Shown here: positions 53,857-64,000 of the stretch, in pieces
Layout of the letters: each line of letters begins with the position of its first letter
How positions within the stretch are numbered: position 1 is the first letter of the stretch
Origin: Platanthera guangdongensis
Lineage: Eukaryota > Streptophyta > Magnoliopsida > Asparagales > Orchidaceae
Reading direction: 5' to 3'
DNA length: 64,000 nucleotides
Assembly (NCBI GenBank): GCA_039583875.1
Contig: CM077157.1
Span: forward strand, 76,260,346 to 76,324,345
Translations under genes and position numbers: made by a program
Notes under the pieces: model-generated
Told to the model about the DNA's origin: nothing
Database searches by the model: none
What the model saw: only the letters and a program-made list of their open reading frames with translations

Positions 53857-56499
53857 TCAATAAACCCAGCTGCATCCAGGACTTTTGCTTAGACCCATGC
53901 TTCTGATTATAGCTCTCATCTTTCCGGCATCATCCCACCTTCCCAAGTCGGCATAAATATTTGCGAGAATCACATAATGAGATGGACTTTGAGGCTCCAG
54001 TATAACCAAATGATCTACTGCTACTTCTCCCATCTTAACATGAGAATGAATTTCAGCAGCACCTAGCAGAGCTCCCCAAACAGAAGCATCCGCGTTGTTC
54101 TCCATTTCTTTAATCAATTCCCACGCCTCATCAAAATGTCCAGCACGGCCCAATAAATCAACTATGCAGGCACAGTGCTTGCTGTTAGGTTCCAAGCAGA
54201 GCTCAGAGCGCATTGATCTAAAAATTCTCCGTCCATCGTCAAGAAAACCGCCGTGCCGGCAAGCAGACAATATGCTAACCAAGGACACGGAATCTGGTTC
54301 AACGCAGCTTTCTTTCATTTGCAAAAATAGTTTGATGGCACATTCGCCAACCCCATGCATTGCATATCCAGCAAGCATTGCATTCCATGAAACTAAGTCT
54401 CTGTAGTCCATCTGATCAAACAGCTGTCGAGCAAGATCTAGACGTCCGCATTTTGAATATGTGTCAATTAAACTACTTCCGATGGGCACATGAGACATAA
54501 AGCCGGCTCTGATGGCGATGGAATGCAGAGTTAAACCATCTTTTAGTGAAGACAGGAAAGCAGCTGCTGGAATAATGCTCACAATAGTAATTAAGTTGGG
54601 CCTGATATTCTCAGCCCTCAGTTGATAGAAAATAGATAATGCTTCATTTGCAAGACCATTGTGCATGCATCCTGCAATCATCGTGTTCCACGCTATCACA
54701 TCGACATTAGATCTCGTTTTGCAGAATATAGTTCCTGCCGTGCTAATGTCCCCGCACTTGGCATACATATCCATGGAGGCATTCTTCACATGTACATCTG
54801 ATTCAAACCCCATTTTTATGACCAGACCATGAACACTTGTTCCTTCGCGATGATTGTTTGAAAAGGAACAGACTGTAAGCATACCAATGAGGGTACCACG
54901 GTCCGGTTTTAGACCAGCAAGAATTAGTTCATGAAACGTCTTTACAGCATTACCAGCATCCCCGATCTGGACATAACCGTTCATAAGTGCATTCCAGGTG
55001 ACAATATTTCTGGTCGGCAATATTTCAAAAAGGTTATGCGCGGATATGAAAGATCCACATTGCGCATACATCGCCACAAAAGCAGTCCCCACAGAACAGT
55101 CAAAGCTGATGTTGGATTTCAAGGAAATGCCGTGAATGTTCTTTCCTAAATTCAGTTCTAACATGTCTGCACAAGCTGGAAGTATACTCATAACAGTAAT
55201 ACCATTAGGTGTAATGCCTTCCAAAATCATTTTTTGGAAAATGGATACTGCTTCTTGTGGGTGACCTGATTGGGCAAAGGCTGATATCATTGCAGACCAA
55301 GCAACAACATCCTTCTGAAACATTCTATTGAACAAAAAGTATGCCTTTTCGACTTCTCCACATTTAGCATGCATTGTCATGACCGCTGTAGCCACTGAAA
55401 TATCTAAATCCATACCTTTTTCAATAGCATAATCATGAATTTGGACACCTCTTTCCAAATCTCCAGTTTCAGCTGCAGCCGCGAGAGCATTTAGAACAGA
55501 AACCCGATTTGGCTTCATATTCTCTCTTCTCAATTCATCAAAAAGATCCAAAGCAGCTCCAAAACAATCATTAAAGAAATAACCAGAAATCATTGTCCCC
55601 CAAGAAACATCATCCTTCTCATCCAGCATTTCACCAAAAATATGAAAAGCAGCCTCAACCAATCCACATTTTGAGTAAGCGTCAATGAGACCATTAGCGA
55701 CTGTAGGAAGAAGACATCTCCTGGTGATAAAACCATGGAGAGACCTGCAAAGAATAGCACTGGAGAGCTGACATATAGCTGGAAACAAGTTCAAAACAGT
55801 AACTCTATCGGGTACTATACCGGCATATTGCATCTTGATGAACAGACTTAGAGCTCGACAGGGATGATTGTTCTGGCAGAATCCACCAATCATGGCATTC
55901 CATGAAACGACATCTAGTTTAGGCATTGAGTCGAACAACTGAGAGGCAATTTCCGCCATGCCAAGCCTGTTGTACATGTTCAATAAAGCTGTCCCAATAT
56001 AGGTATCCCTCTGTAGGGATCTCCTTGCGACCTCGTTGTGAATTGAGATGCCACTTTCAAAATCAAAACTTTCGGCGCAGGCTTTCAGCACAAAGGTGAA
56101 GGTATACTTATCGGGCTCGACCCTGCGATTGAACATAATGCGATAGAGCCGAATGGCATCCGCATGATCTCCGCTTCTCGTGAATGCTCTCATCATGGAA
56201 TTCCATAGCACGATTGACGGATTCGGGGAGGAATTGAAGACAAACAAAGAGAAATCAGATCTCCGGAAAAATGAATAGGAATTCACGAGTAGTGTGCGCA
56301 GGGAATCGTTGGAATCGATTCCTCCCGTGAGAAGTTGGGCGTGGATTTGAAGGACGGATTTCAGATTTGTACAGGAACGGATTAGTTGGATAAAGTTTGA
56401 GCATTCCGAAGGAAAGAGTAGAGAAGGTTTTGATGAAACGAGCGATGCCGTTGCCAGCACGGAGGAGTACGAACGACTGGAGCAGAGGCGATTGATCAT
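53857..56499 (-). CDS. PLS-class pentatricopeptide repeat protein (E type), At2g39620-like
   Basis: An 880-residue intronless ORF with about twenty PPR motifs in P-L-S order (repeated VVSWNAMI, LI.AYSKCG, PD..T...), followed by an E domain (HYACIVDLLGRAG-type, VWGALLGAAEIHSHVKMGE, SHYVILANIYADLGRWDDAGK, SPGCSWVY) and a stop; no DYW domain. Such proteins bind organellar RNA and usually act in editing or processing. Best recalled relative: Arabidopsis At2g39620 (about 836 aa). I choose ATG 56497-56499 (MINRLCSSRSYSS): it lies after a long poly-G run, and the Ser/Arg-rich start looks like an organellar transit peptide. An in-frame ATG at 56583 or the open frame to 56832 would add low-complexity Pro/Phe sequence encoded by purine runs. 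No frameshift or stop seen. Confidence 0.93.
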   Translation of the reverse strand: MINRLCSSRSYSSVLATASLVSSKPSLLFPSECSNFIQLIRSCTNLKSVLQIHAQLLTGGIDSNDSLRTLLVNSYSFFRRSDFSLFVFNSSPNPSIVLWNSMMRAFTRSGDHADAIRLYRIMFNRRVEPDKYTFTFVLKACAESFDFESGISIHNEVARRSLQRDTYIGTALLNMYNRLGMAEIASQLFDSMPKLDVVSWNAMIGGFCQNNHPCRALSLFIKMQYAGIVPDRVTVLNLFPAICQLSSAILCRSLHGFITRRCLLPTVANGLIDAYSKCGLVEAAFHIFGEMLDEKDDVSWGTMISGYFFNDCFGAALDLFDELRRENMKPNRVSVLNALAAAAETGDLERGVQIHDYAIEKGMDLDISVATAVMTMHAKCGEVEKAYFLFNRMFQKDVVAWSAMISAFAQSGHPQEAVSIFQKMILEGITPNGITVMSILPACADMLELNLGKNIHGISLKSNISFDCSVGTAFVAMYAQCGSFISAHNLFEILPTRNIVTWNALMNGYVQIGDAGNAVKTFHELILAGLKPDRGTLIGMLTVCSFSNNHREGTSVHGLVIKMGFESDVHVKNASMDMYAKCGDISTAGTIFCKTRSNVDVIAWNTMIAGCMHNGLANEALSIFYQLRAENIRPNLITIVSIIPAAAFLSSLKDGLTLHSIAIRAGFMSHVPIGSSLIDTYSKCGRLDLARQLFDQMDYRDLVSWNAMLAGYAMHGVGECAIKLFLQMKESCVEPDSVSLVSILSACRHGGFLDDGRRIFRSMRSELCLEPNSKHCACIVDLLGRAGHFDEAWELIKEMENNADASVWGALLGAAEIHSHVKMGEVAVDHLVILEPQSPSHYVILANIYADLGRWDDAGKMRAIIRSMGLSKSPGCSWVY

Positions 56500-56510
56500 G
56501 GAAACGAGAC

Positions 56511-56539
56511 TTTGGGGGGCGGGGGGGGGGGGGGGGGGG
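56511..56539. repeat. Long poly-G run upstream of PPR gene
   Basis: G-run interrupted by a single C, 12 bp before the chosen ATG; C-rich in the transcript and prone to length error. Confidence 0.85.
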
Positions 56540-56649
56540 CAAGTGTACGCCACACTCTCAAACTGTGTGGGCCCCACAGCCATTTTAATGGTGATCCATA
56601 GCTCCTGGACGTAGATTTTCATACGGGCTCCGGACCTAAAAATTCTAGA

Positions 56650-56825
56650 TAAAAAGGGGGGAGGGGGAGGGAAGAGAAAGAAAAAGAGGGGGAGAAAGAA
56701 AAGTGGGGGGGGGGGGGGGGCGTCGGGTTCCACTCTGGTATGAGGGAGGAAAAAGGGGGGAGGGGGAGGGATGAGAAAGAATAAGAGGGGGAGGAGAAGA
56801 AAAAGGGGGAGAGGGAAAAATAAAG
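56650..56825. repeat. Purine-only tract, two copies
   Basis: GGGGGGAGGGGGAGGGA...AGAAAAAG blocks at about 56656-56700 and 56755-56815, separated by a second long G-run (56704-56720). Likely able to form G-quadruplex or triplex DNA. Confidence 0.8.
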
Positions 56826-56869
56826 ATGACAATCATGAGCTACGCCTGTGCAGACATGGCCAGAGCCTC

Positions 56870-57033
56870 TACCACCATGACTGTGCCCGAAGAAGTTGAG
56901 CTGTGGTTTATCAGTCTCGTTACAGTTGCATGATCACTCAGAAAAGTCATGAAATTCTTATCATTTGACCAAACTAGCACGCAATTCTCGCCAAATCTCA
57001 GGACTAGAGCTCTTATATCAGCATCAATCTAGT
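56870..57033 (-). pseudogene. Possible NF-X1-like (NFXL) C-terminal fragment
   Basis: The minus strand reads DADIRALVLRFGENCVLVWSNDKN then TRLINHSS and GTVMVV, resembling the C-terminal end of plant NFXL zinc-finger proteins (ALVLRFGGECE.VW.NDKN ... RRLDHGS). A stop precedes it. Short and diverged, so the family call is tentative. Confidence 0.42.
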
Positions 57034-57542
57034 GAGGACGAAAACCCGGAAACTGGGAAGCAGCCATTTGAACACTATATTTCAAACCAAAAATCAGGGG
57101 AGGTGGCCTTGCTGCCTGGATAAAGAGCTTCCACAACTCAGAAACTGTTGCAGTCGAACACTCGAACTAAACATTCAATTTTGTTCAACTGCAATTTACT
57201 AGAAAACTTCACATTAAATTTGTGGTTATGAAATTTATAAGATATGTAAACATATCATCATGCTCTATCCTAACAAGGAAAAAAAAGTTAAGTCCCCATT
57301 TGGGGGAGCTGTCATGCTCCGGCAGGTAAAAAACGTAGTATTTTTTCAAACCTTGCATTTTGAGCTTGTTGTAGTCAAAAATATAATCAATTAAATATAT
57401 ATTAGTCATGATCAATTAAATAAGGGTAATGTTATAAACAATAATTCTTGGTGATGGTCTTAACCATTGTCATGTCAAACATAGATTCTATGACGTTGGC
57501 AATTTTGACCAAACTCGTTGGAGTAAAAATGTCGCGCTCAAT
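57034..57542. other. Intergenic DNA, nothing recognised
   Basis: AT-rich, only short ORFs. Confidence 0.6.
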
Positions 57543-57695
57543 GGAGTCTTGGTGGTTCTTAATAACTTTGGAATTATAAGCAATAAAATGGACCATTTGC
57601 ATGAGAGATCAGCTCGAGTGGAGTCTTGGTGGTTCTTAATAACTTGAGAATTATAAGCAATAAAGTGGACCGTTTGCATAAGAAATCAGCTTGAG
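57543..57695. repeat. 77-bp tandem duplication
   Basis: Copies 57543-57619 and 57620-57695 share GGAGTCTTGGTGGTTCTTAA and most of the rest; about ten differences. Confidence 0.88.
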
Positions 57696-58254
57696 GCGAT
57701 ACATGAGATTGAAAAATGTCTTAAATCACATTTTTATTTGGTGAGAATGACCTAACTCTACTACAACATAAAGAGATTTTTCAGCATATAAATATTCACT
57801 ACATGAGATGTTTTTAACACAACTAAAATGTTCTCCTACATCACTAGAATTCCCCTCCTTTCCCCCTCAACATTTTCTCACTTCATTTGCTCAAAATATC
57901 CCACATGAAATCAATCAAATAGCTTCAGTAGACTTGAACAACGCAGGCCCATACATGATTTTCGCACAAACATCTCATGTCATGCACAAACTTTTCAGGA
58001 AGCTCAAATTTTTCGATCATAACGGGAGGTCAAAACTTCAAGTGCCTCGTGCAACATCAATACTCACAAAATAAACAGATTTAAATATTTAAAAAATTCA
58101 AAAAAAATATCAAACATTCCACGGCTGATTCATGAAATATAATACACATTCTGGAAAACAAAAGGTACCTCACCCACATCCTCAAAGAAGATGTTTATCG
58201 CCTATAGCTGAGAAAACATAGTTGTGTAAATAGGTTATATAAGATTGACTCACT

Positions 58255-58313
58255 TCTCTGGTTCGATAAATTTGCTCGAAATAAGCAAGCTTTTCTATGT
58301 CTTTATTACCAAT
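58255..58313 (-). other. Possible small exon of unknown gene
   Basis: Minus strand: a T-rich tract and TTTGCAG, then an open 59-nt segment coding for IGNKDIEKLAYFEQIYRTRE, then GTGAGT. The splice signals are good, but neither the protein nor connected exons were recognised; the open minus-strand segment at 58668-58913 (LDAFDCEHPRVAQILWVANE) could belong with it. Confidence 0.3.
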
Positions 58314-58927
58314 CTGCAAAAAAAGATTTTTAAAATTGAAATTTGTGACAATTATTAAAAAGATCATGATCAACCCCAATCAAACTGTGGTTAAACCACT
58401 AATAATAGTCGTCGAAACAGTATTGTTGTCCATATCTGATTAAATAGTCATAAAATATATGTCAAAGCATAAAAATACAGACATATAAAATCAAATTGGT
58501 GATTGCATTATATCTATATGAACCTAGATACTGGCATCATTCAACATCAACAATGATACTAACCTAAAAAACAAGTTTACAATATCATGCAATTTATAAA
58601 TGTCACCGAGTTTGCTTGTTGACATCTTTAAATAAGATCTACTAAAGGATTCACTAAATCAATGACATCAAATGATTTGTGCATTATATCTATGTTCTTG
58701 CAGTGGCCTGAGGTTTTTGTAGTTTGCAATGCAGTGCAATTTATTTGCTGCATTACATTGCACTTTTTCAAATTTCTGTAATTTCTCAAATTGAGAATTG
58801 CAATTGGGAGGAGGCCCATAATCCACTGAAAGCTCGTTCGCAACCCATAAAATTTGTGCAACCCTCGGATGTTCGCAATCAAATGCATCGAGCTTGAGGA
58901 AATATGCATGCACAAAAATACCTCTCT

Positions 58928-59034
58928 CATGTAAGTTTACATTTCATAACATGCATGCACAAAAATACCTCTCGCACGCTTACCTCGATGGTGGTATTTT
59001 CGTGCATGCATGTTATGAAATGTAAACTTGCATG
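58928..59034. repeat. 42-bp inverted repeat, 23-nt loop
   Basis: 58928-58969 pairs with 58993-59034 with two mismatches; weaker pairing continues outward. A direct copy of part of the arm (GCATGCACAAAAATACCTCT) precedes it at about 58904. MITE-like. 59035-59741 shows no gene. Confidence 0.82.
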
Positions 59035-59741
59035 AGGATGAGTGTTTTTTGGTGCAACCTGTAATTTTGTAAATTTGTAAGGGAGATTGCGGTAAACGGC
59101 CCGATGAAATAATTACAACACTAATTTACAAAAAGGATTAAATGCAGCCGGCGCACGCACAATGTTGAAACTGTTAGCATGGGGCGACCACAAATGAGCA
59201 ATCACTGATGCGGCCTGATTTAGGGCACGATAAGAAGGCAGAGCACGATGTGATTAATTTAACATTCAAAAGCTTCTTTCATTCACTTATGTAAGGGTAT
59301 ACATGGACCCCTTGCAAAATTACACATAGGTTCAAGTATAAATTCTTACATAAATTATCAAACGAAAATTAAAATACTTGGAATTATACAACTAAATAAA
59401 ATACGAAACTAGCACTAATAATGCATAGTGATCAACACTTCCCATGTGGGTATACCCTTTTAAGGCTTTCTCGCAGTGTGTATAGACTCTTCCCCAACAT
59501 CAGTGTGAATCACTATATTGGGTGGACCCTATTTAGGTAGTGCATCAACTCTAATACTATGTTCATGCAATCAAAATACGAGTGTGTAATGACAGTGGAA
59601 ACATTTAGTAGTAAACAATCTACCCAAAGTATAAAAGAAAAAACATCCAATCATACAAACTTGAGCACATTGCAACTGAACAATATCCAATAGTATATCT
59701 ATTGAAAATAGGATATGACCAGAAGCAGGAAAACAAACTTA

Positions 59742-59871
59742 GGCTTCATTTGTAGGGACTAATTTTCAACGGTTAAGCGGTTACGACCGCATGAACCAGA
59801 CCGTAATTAAGGTCTGGTTCATGCGGTCGTAACCGCTTGATCGGCAAAAATAAGTCCCCCCAAACAGAACC
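59742..59871. mobile_element. Tourist-like (PIF/Harbinger) MITE
   Basis: A 130-bp element flanked by TTA on both sides (59739-59741, 59872-59874). Ends GGCTTCATTTGTAGGGACT and the inverse of AAGTCCCCCCAAACAGAACC pair imperfectly; inner arms 59775-59802 and 59811-59838 are a perfect 28-bp inverted repeat with an 8-nt loop. TTA target sites, GG ends and size fit Tourist MITEs. Confidence 0.82.
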
Positions 59872-60084
59872 TTAGTAATATTTTACGCAACATGCAAGAT
59901 TGAGAAGTAAATGTTTATAAAATAGAACTAATGGGTGGTAAATTACATTCAATGGATTTTAAAGAGATTGAAAAATAATGATTGCATGTATCTCTTGATG
60001 ATTTCTTCACATGATTAAGCTTATCCTCAGGCTTGAGATTGCTATAACTTCATCCACTTTTATGTCCAAACGGATGATGTTAGT

Positions 60085-60303
60085 TAGGTGATCTCCCATG
60101 ATTAATGGGCTTCTGCCATAATGCAAGATCACCCTTCTCAATCACTTTTTTCCAGCAAAGTCGTTTTGCCAGATCATCTATTGAGTCTTGTTCATGCTTC
60201 AGATATTCTGCAGTTCTTTCCTATCCTCTATAATACACCTTCCAATTGATCGGTGGACTGGAGAGGATCCAATAGCCTCATGGTCTCAAAACTCTATCTA
60301 CCT
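60085..60303 (-). pseudogene. PMT-type (DUF248) methyltransferase exon fragment
   Basis: The minus strand reads VDRVLRP, GYWILSSPPINWKVYYRG, then ERTAEYLKHEQDSIDDLAKRLCW and KKVIEKGDLALWQKPINH, matching the Golgi-type putative plant methyltransferases (VDRxLRPGGYW.LSGPP..W, LCW..V.EKGD.A.WQKP). Stops replace residues after LRP and YYRG, so it is broken. No other PMT exon recognised nearby. Confidence 0.75.
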
Positions 60304-60917
60304 CTAGTAGATATAGGTTGTCTGTAGTATAAATTTGTTGGTGAAACAATGCTACATAAATACATAATCAACATTTTGGAGTTCTTGCTTCGATAGCATG
60401 TATCAAACCTAAATGCAATTTGTTGTAAGGGGGACAATAATTTATATTAAGTGCACACGTCTTCAAGAGTTTTACAACAAACTACACCACTCTATTGATA
60501 ATCTCGATAACTGCTTTTAAATTTCTCGCAAAAACATCATAAAGAACAACACTTTTAAGAGAAGAAATATACGTTTGCACAGTAAAAAAGCTCCCAAATT
60601 TGGTATACAGAAATGCTCACCGACAGTATGAAGTTCTCCTTATTGATTTAGAGTTGAAGGAGCCGTGGATGTGTGCGATTGAAATCAAAGGAGTCAATTG
60701 TTCAAAACTAAACTGATAACAAATACCTGATGTAAATCTGTTGCTGATAATGTGGTTAATATTCCTACTTTGATCAGGTTTTCAATTGATATATTAGCAT
60801 TCACAACATGACGTCTAGAATTTTTCTCAAATGTGCAGTAAATCTAAAATTTTTTGCTCAATGTGTATTAATCCCTAAACTCGTTGAAGGAAGACAAGAG
60901 GAAAATGTAATAGACAC

Positions 60918-61250
60918 TCACCACAAAAATTTTCCCGGCTTTTGGAGGGCGCATGCTGGGAGGAAGGAGAACACAGGATGCTCACGAAATCGGCCGGAGG
61001 AAGGAGCAGGAGGGGTTGTGAGTTCACCGGAGGCCGGAGTCGTCGTGGAAGACAGCGGTGACTGGAAAAAACACTGTTGAGCCGGGGGGAAGCCGGAGGC
61101 AGCAGTAGTGGATTTTGGAGGGTGCACGACGAGCTTTTGCCGGGGCGTCGGGGGCTGCCGTGCAGGGAAGGTTATCCGGGGATTAGAAAAACGGTAAGGC
61201 TGGAGTAGCGTTCCTCCTCCTCACCGTCCGTCACACTCACAGTGTTAGGG
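60918..61250 (-). other. Possible GC-rich first exon / leader of unknown gene
   Basis: The minus strand has CCAACCCTAACACTG, then a GC-rich stretch with a 69-codon ORF (MHPPKSTTAASG...KPGKFLW) followed by TTGTG|GTGAGT, a good 5' splice site. It resembles a plant 5' exon with leader, but no downstream exon was tied to it. Confidence 0.25.
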
Positions 61251-61346
61251 TTGGAAATATGAAGCGGGTATATCGCGTAAAATGTCGGGGGTAAAATGGG
61301 AATCATGTATATTCAGTTAAATTAAGTCATACCAAAGTGAGTCCTG

Positions 61347-62698
61347 ACCGGGGGGGGGGGGGGGGGGGGGAGAAAGGGAGTTAGGTTGCCTTTCTCTATT
61401 TTATTTTAATTTTTTTTTATTAAATGATTTTTGTCCTTGATGCTTTTCTCTTTTCGCGAATCAAGATGTGTTTTCATTTCTTGTCCTAGTTGTTTTTGGA
61501 GGGCAGGTGTTTGTTTAAATTACTAAGATAAATTTTTTCTTGTCTTTGAGCTTTATATACAATATGGTATAGTTTTACAAGGGTTTTTTTTGTTTGAATC
61601 AACAATTTCATATAAAAAAGAAAAATTATGTGCTAATTCCTGATTTGCATGTGCATTTGATCTTTTGATTTGGAAAAAAATGCGTTTTTGATTGAAAAAG
61701 ACAGGCTTATATATGGTTTTTAAGTTTTTGGTTCCCTAAAAGAAGATTGTTGTGTGTGTATATGTGTGTGTTGTTTCTTTTAGCAAAAACTTTTTATTTA
61801 CTATAGAAGATGAAACTTGAATTTGGAGACACAATTCTAATTTAAGAAGGTACAATACCTACAAAAAATTTGCTGATAATCACCATCAAATAATTTTGAT
61901 CCTAAAATTAGCGAGCATTAAAATTGTTGCATATTTTGATGCTATTAAATGTCAAACATTAAAAATAAAAATATTAATAATAAATTATTTTGTTGATAAT
62001 TTGATGATTATTTATTTATTTATTTTGAATCAATTAGCAATAAAAATATATTGTGCCAATTTTATTTTAACAATAACATTATATGACACAATGTTAAAAT
62101 AATTTTATTTTTGATTATGGGCGATTGACAAATTAATTACTAACAATACTATTTTCATCAAAACGACACATAATTTTTTAATAACTTACACTATAATTAA
62201 AAGACATACATGATCAAATATATTTAATGCATACTCAATATCGAGATATAACCAAACTTTCATACATTAACAAACTTTCATATACCATGAAACTTGTTTT
62301 CATATATCAACAAACAAATTACATATATTATCAAACTTTCATATATACATCATCATACTTTCATATATATACATCATCAAACTTTCATTTATACATTAGG
62401 ATCAAAGTTTTAATATATAACCAAAACAACAATATATTTCCCTTTGTTTGTTCTATGAGTGTGAGTAAACACTTTTTTCATGATGCACCGATATCTCTTC
62501 ATTATCCTTACACTACAATGCAAAAAAACATAATAGTCTTGCATGTCAATTATAAGCATGTGCACAAATCTTGCAAAAAATATACACAGTAAAAAAATAA
62601 TATTACATAAAATCTTGTATACATGCACACAAATATACACACAGTAAAAGAAAAATAAGACATCATCATTCAAATTTACATGTAAAGTTGACTACTTA
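61347..62698. other. AT-rich intergenic DNA with poly-G run and short repeats
   Basis: A run of about 20 G at 61351-61370, then AT-rich DNA. Near 62260-62400 five degenerate copies of a CAAACTTTCATATATACATCA unit occur. No gene seen. Confidence 0.65.
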
Positions 62699-64000
62699 TG
62701 TAACATCCCAAATTTCAGTATGAGAAAATATTGGGTGACACGGCCTGGGACACGAGCGTGTCCCAGGGCGTGTCCCGCTCAGGTTGAGCAGTTGGGTGCG
62801 TGGTCGACGGAATTCGATCGACAAAGTGTACGGGAGGTACATGCCCTTTGACACGGGCGTGTCAGGGGGCGTGACCTAGGGCGTGTCCTCCTTCGTGTCG
62901 ACACTCGAATCTTTGGTCGACAAAAGTGGTCGACAGAGGGAACACACCGTGCTACACGGGCATGTACCATCCAACACGGGCATGTCGGAGGGCGTGTCCC
63001 CTCTGGTCGACGAACTGCGCTCGACGATCATCGAGTGGCAAGCAAGGGGTACACGGCCTGTGACACGGGCGTGTCATAGGGCGTGTCCCGCTGTGTCGAG
63101 AGGTCAATAATTTTCTCTCGACGAGGTGTCGAGTGGGTTACACGCCCTGGGTCACGGGTGTGACTGGACCGATACGGGCGTTTACCCTGGCCGTGTTCTA
63201 TTTTGGATATGTCAGATTGAGTCGGTTCATGTGTCGCTTAAGGTACACGCCTTGTGACATGGGCGTGTCATAGGGCGTGTCAGGCCCGAAAAGTGATTTT
63301 GTCCGAGTTTTCTGGCCGTTCATTTCCCTGTTCTGGATCTAATGGTCCAGGCTTCTTTCCTGTGGATAAAAAGGCCGGAATGAGGAATAATTTCCTCATT
63401 TTCATTCTTCTTCTTCTTCTCAAAGAGAGAGAGAAGAGAGGTCAAGGGAAGGAGAAAAGGAGAAGGGAAAGCCAGTTGCTGGAGGAGCTGCGGAGTGCGA
63501 ATTGAAGATCCGAGAAAGGATTCGTGAAGGCAAAGCCGAGGCGGTGACTTCTGTCCGGCTACTTCATGGCACCGAAGCGATCTTCAAGGGTAACGATCTC
63601 CTTCTTGGACATCGAAGTCCTTTCTTTATGCATGTGGGTGGGATCCTCCACCAAGAGGTGGATTTCGTAAGTGATTCCGTGTTTGAGTTTGCATCTAGAG
63701 CCGGAAGTGTGGAGTACGGCATATGCATGCTGTGTGAAGCCCATCTAGACGGGTAGTCTGGATTGGTGATGATCATGTGTAAACCAGAGAAGACTCCGTG
63801 GATTTGATTATATGAAAGGTTTATGTGTTGTGGAATGAATGTATGAATGGATGTGGATTATGGATGTCAGGAGACTTTGCATAAGCTCCTGGTTATGTTG
63901 AGAGATTAATGGGTAGTGTGGCTGGGGGAAACGCGGGATGAACCTAACTTGTTACACCACATGTTGTGGGTTGATCTGTATTAGTGAGGATCAATGGGTG
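62699..64000 (+). mobile_element. Chromovirus (Tekay-like) gypsy LTR, runs off right edge
   Basis: Starts TGTAACATCCCAAATTTC, the usual start of Tekay/Del chromovirus LTRs, after ACTTA (possible target duplicate). The U3 word array is at 62740-63290, a TATA-like GGATAAAAAGG near 63363 precedes a CTTCTTCTTCT leader. Small ORFs inside are not supported as genes. The end and any internal region lie off-window. Confidence 0.7.
62740..63290. repeat. Near-palindrome array in Tekay-like U3
   Basis: About fifteen GACACGGGCGTGTC / AGGGCGTGTCC words mixed with GGTCGACGAA and CTCGACGATC words, the same vocabulary as in Athila and the A Sireviruses. Confidence 0.8.

Noticed and set aside
56500..56832. 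Coding extension of the PPR ORF to 56832
   Set aside because: The extra 111 codons are Phe/Pro/Leu low complexity from G-runs and purine tracts; homologues start near the chosen ATG.
58668..58930. Minus-strand ORFs as a defined gene
   Set aside because: One segment looks exon-like but I could not assign a family or splice partners; noted only beside the 58255-58313 entry.
63254..63756. Small ORFs at the right edge as genes
   Set aside because: They lie in the transcribed part of a chromovirus-like LTR with no recognised domain.

Overview
The window looks like repeat-rich nuclear DNA of a flowering plant. The evidence is plant Ty1/copia (Sirevirus-type) and Ty3/gypsy LTR retrotransposons, a plant hAT transposon, a Tourist-like MITE, and one long intact pentatricopeptide-repeat (PPR) gene of the land-plant PLS class. 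No bacterial, organellar or rRNA/tRNA gene was seen. The species cannot be named from the sequence.

Positions 1 to about 46240 form a nested stack of transposons. A hAT element (about 44594-46240, +) is cut by a gypsy element (B, minus strand: 29034-30465 plus 43671-about 44593). A complete 13.2-kb Sirevirus (A3, 30466-43665, +) sits in the gypsy B LTR with a perfect 5-bp target duplication (CTGGT). Gypsy B's gag is cut by Sirevirus A2 (25011-29033, minus). A2 is cut in its protease by an Athila-like gypsy element (21139-25010, +). The Athila integrase is cut by Sirevirus B1 (10256-21138, minus), and the env-like 3' end of B1 is cut by Sirevirus A1 (1-10255, minus). The missing halves of A1, B1, Athila, A2, gypsy B and hAT should lie left of the window in reverse order. 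Each Sirevirus has LTR, initiator-Met-type PBS, gag with zinc knuckle, protease, integrase, RT with YVDD, RNase H and (A1, B1, A3) a large env-like ORF after pol. All carry nonsense codons or frameshifts, so none encodes a complete protein set.

The most interesting signal is a cis-architecture repeated in the Sireviruses. Dense arrays of short palindromes (TCGTCGA/TCGACGA in A elements, GTGTCGACAC in B1, both in A3) occur in the LTR U3 and again between pol and the env-like ORF, where they are followed by a TATA-like box and the ORF's ATG 85-115 bp on. In the A elements they also occur inside the gag coding sequence. The A elements also share a 40-nt GT...AG interval at the gag-pol junction that holds the gag stop codon and shifts the frame, and all four share a stem-loop at the U5/PBS border whose stem covaries.

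From 46240 to the end the DNA is ordinary intergenic sequence with GC-rich foldback repeats (46.3-47.8 kb), a degenerate LTR-like region (48.6-50.6 kb), gene and transposon fragments (HEN1-like methyltransferase, copia gag, NFXL-like, PMT-type methyltransferase), the PPR gene (53857-56499, minus; resembles Arabidopsis At2g39620), several hairpins including a TTA-flanked MITE, and the start of a chromovirus (Tekay-like) LTR at 62699 running off the right edge. The PPR gene is the only gene I would call functional.
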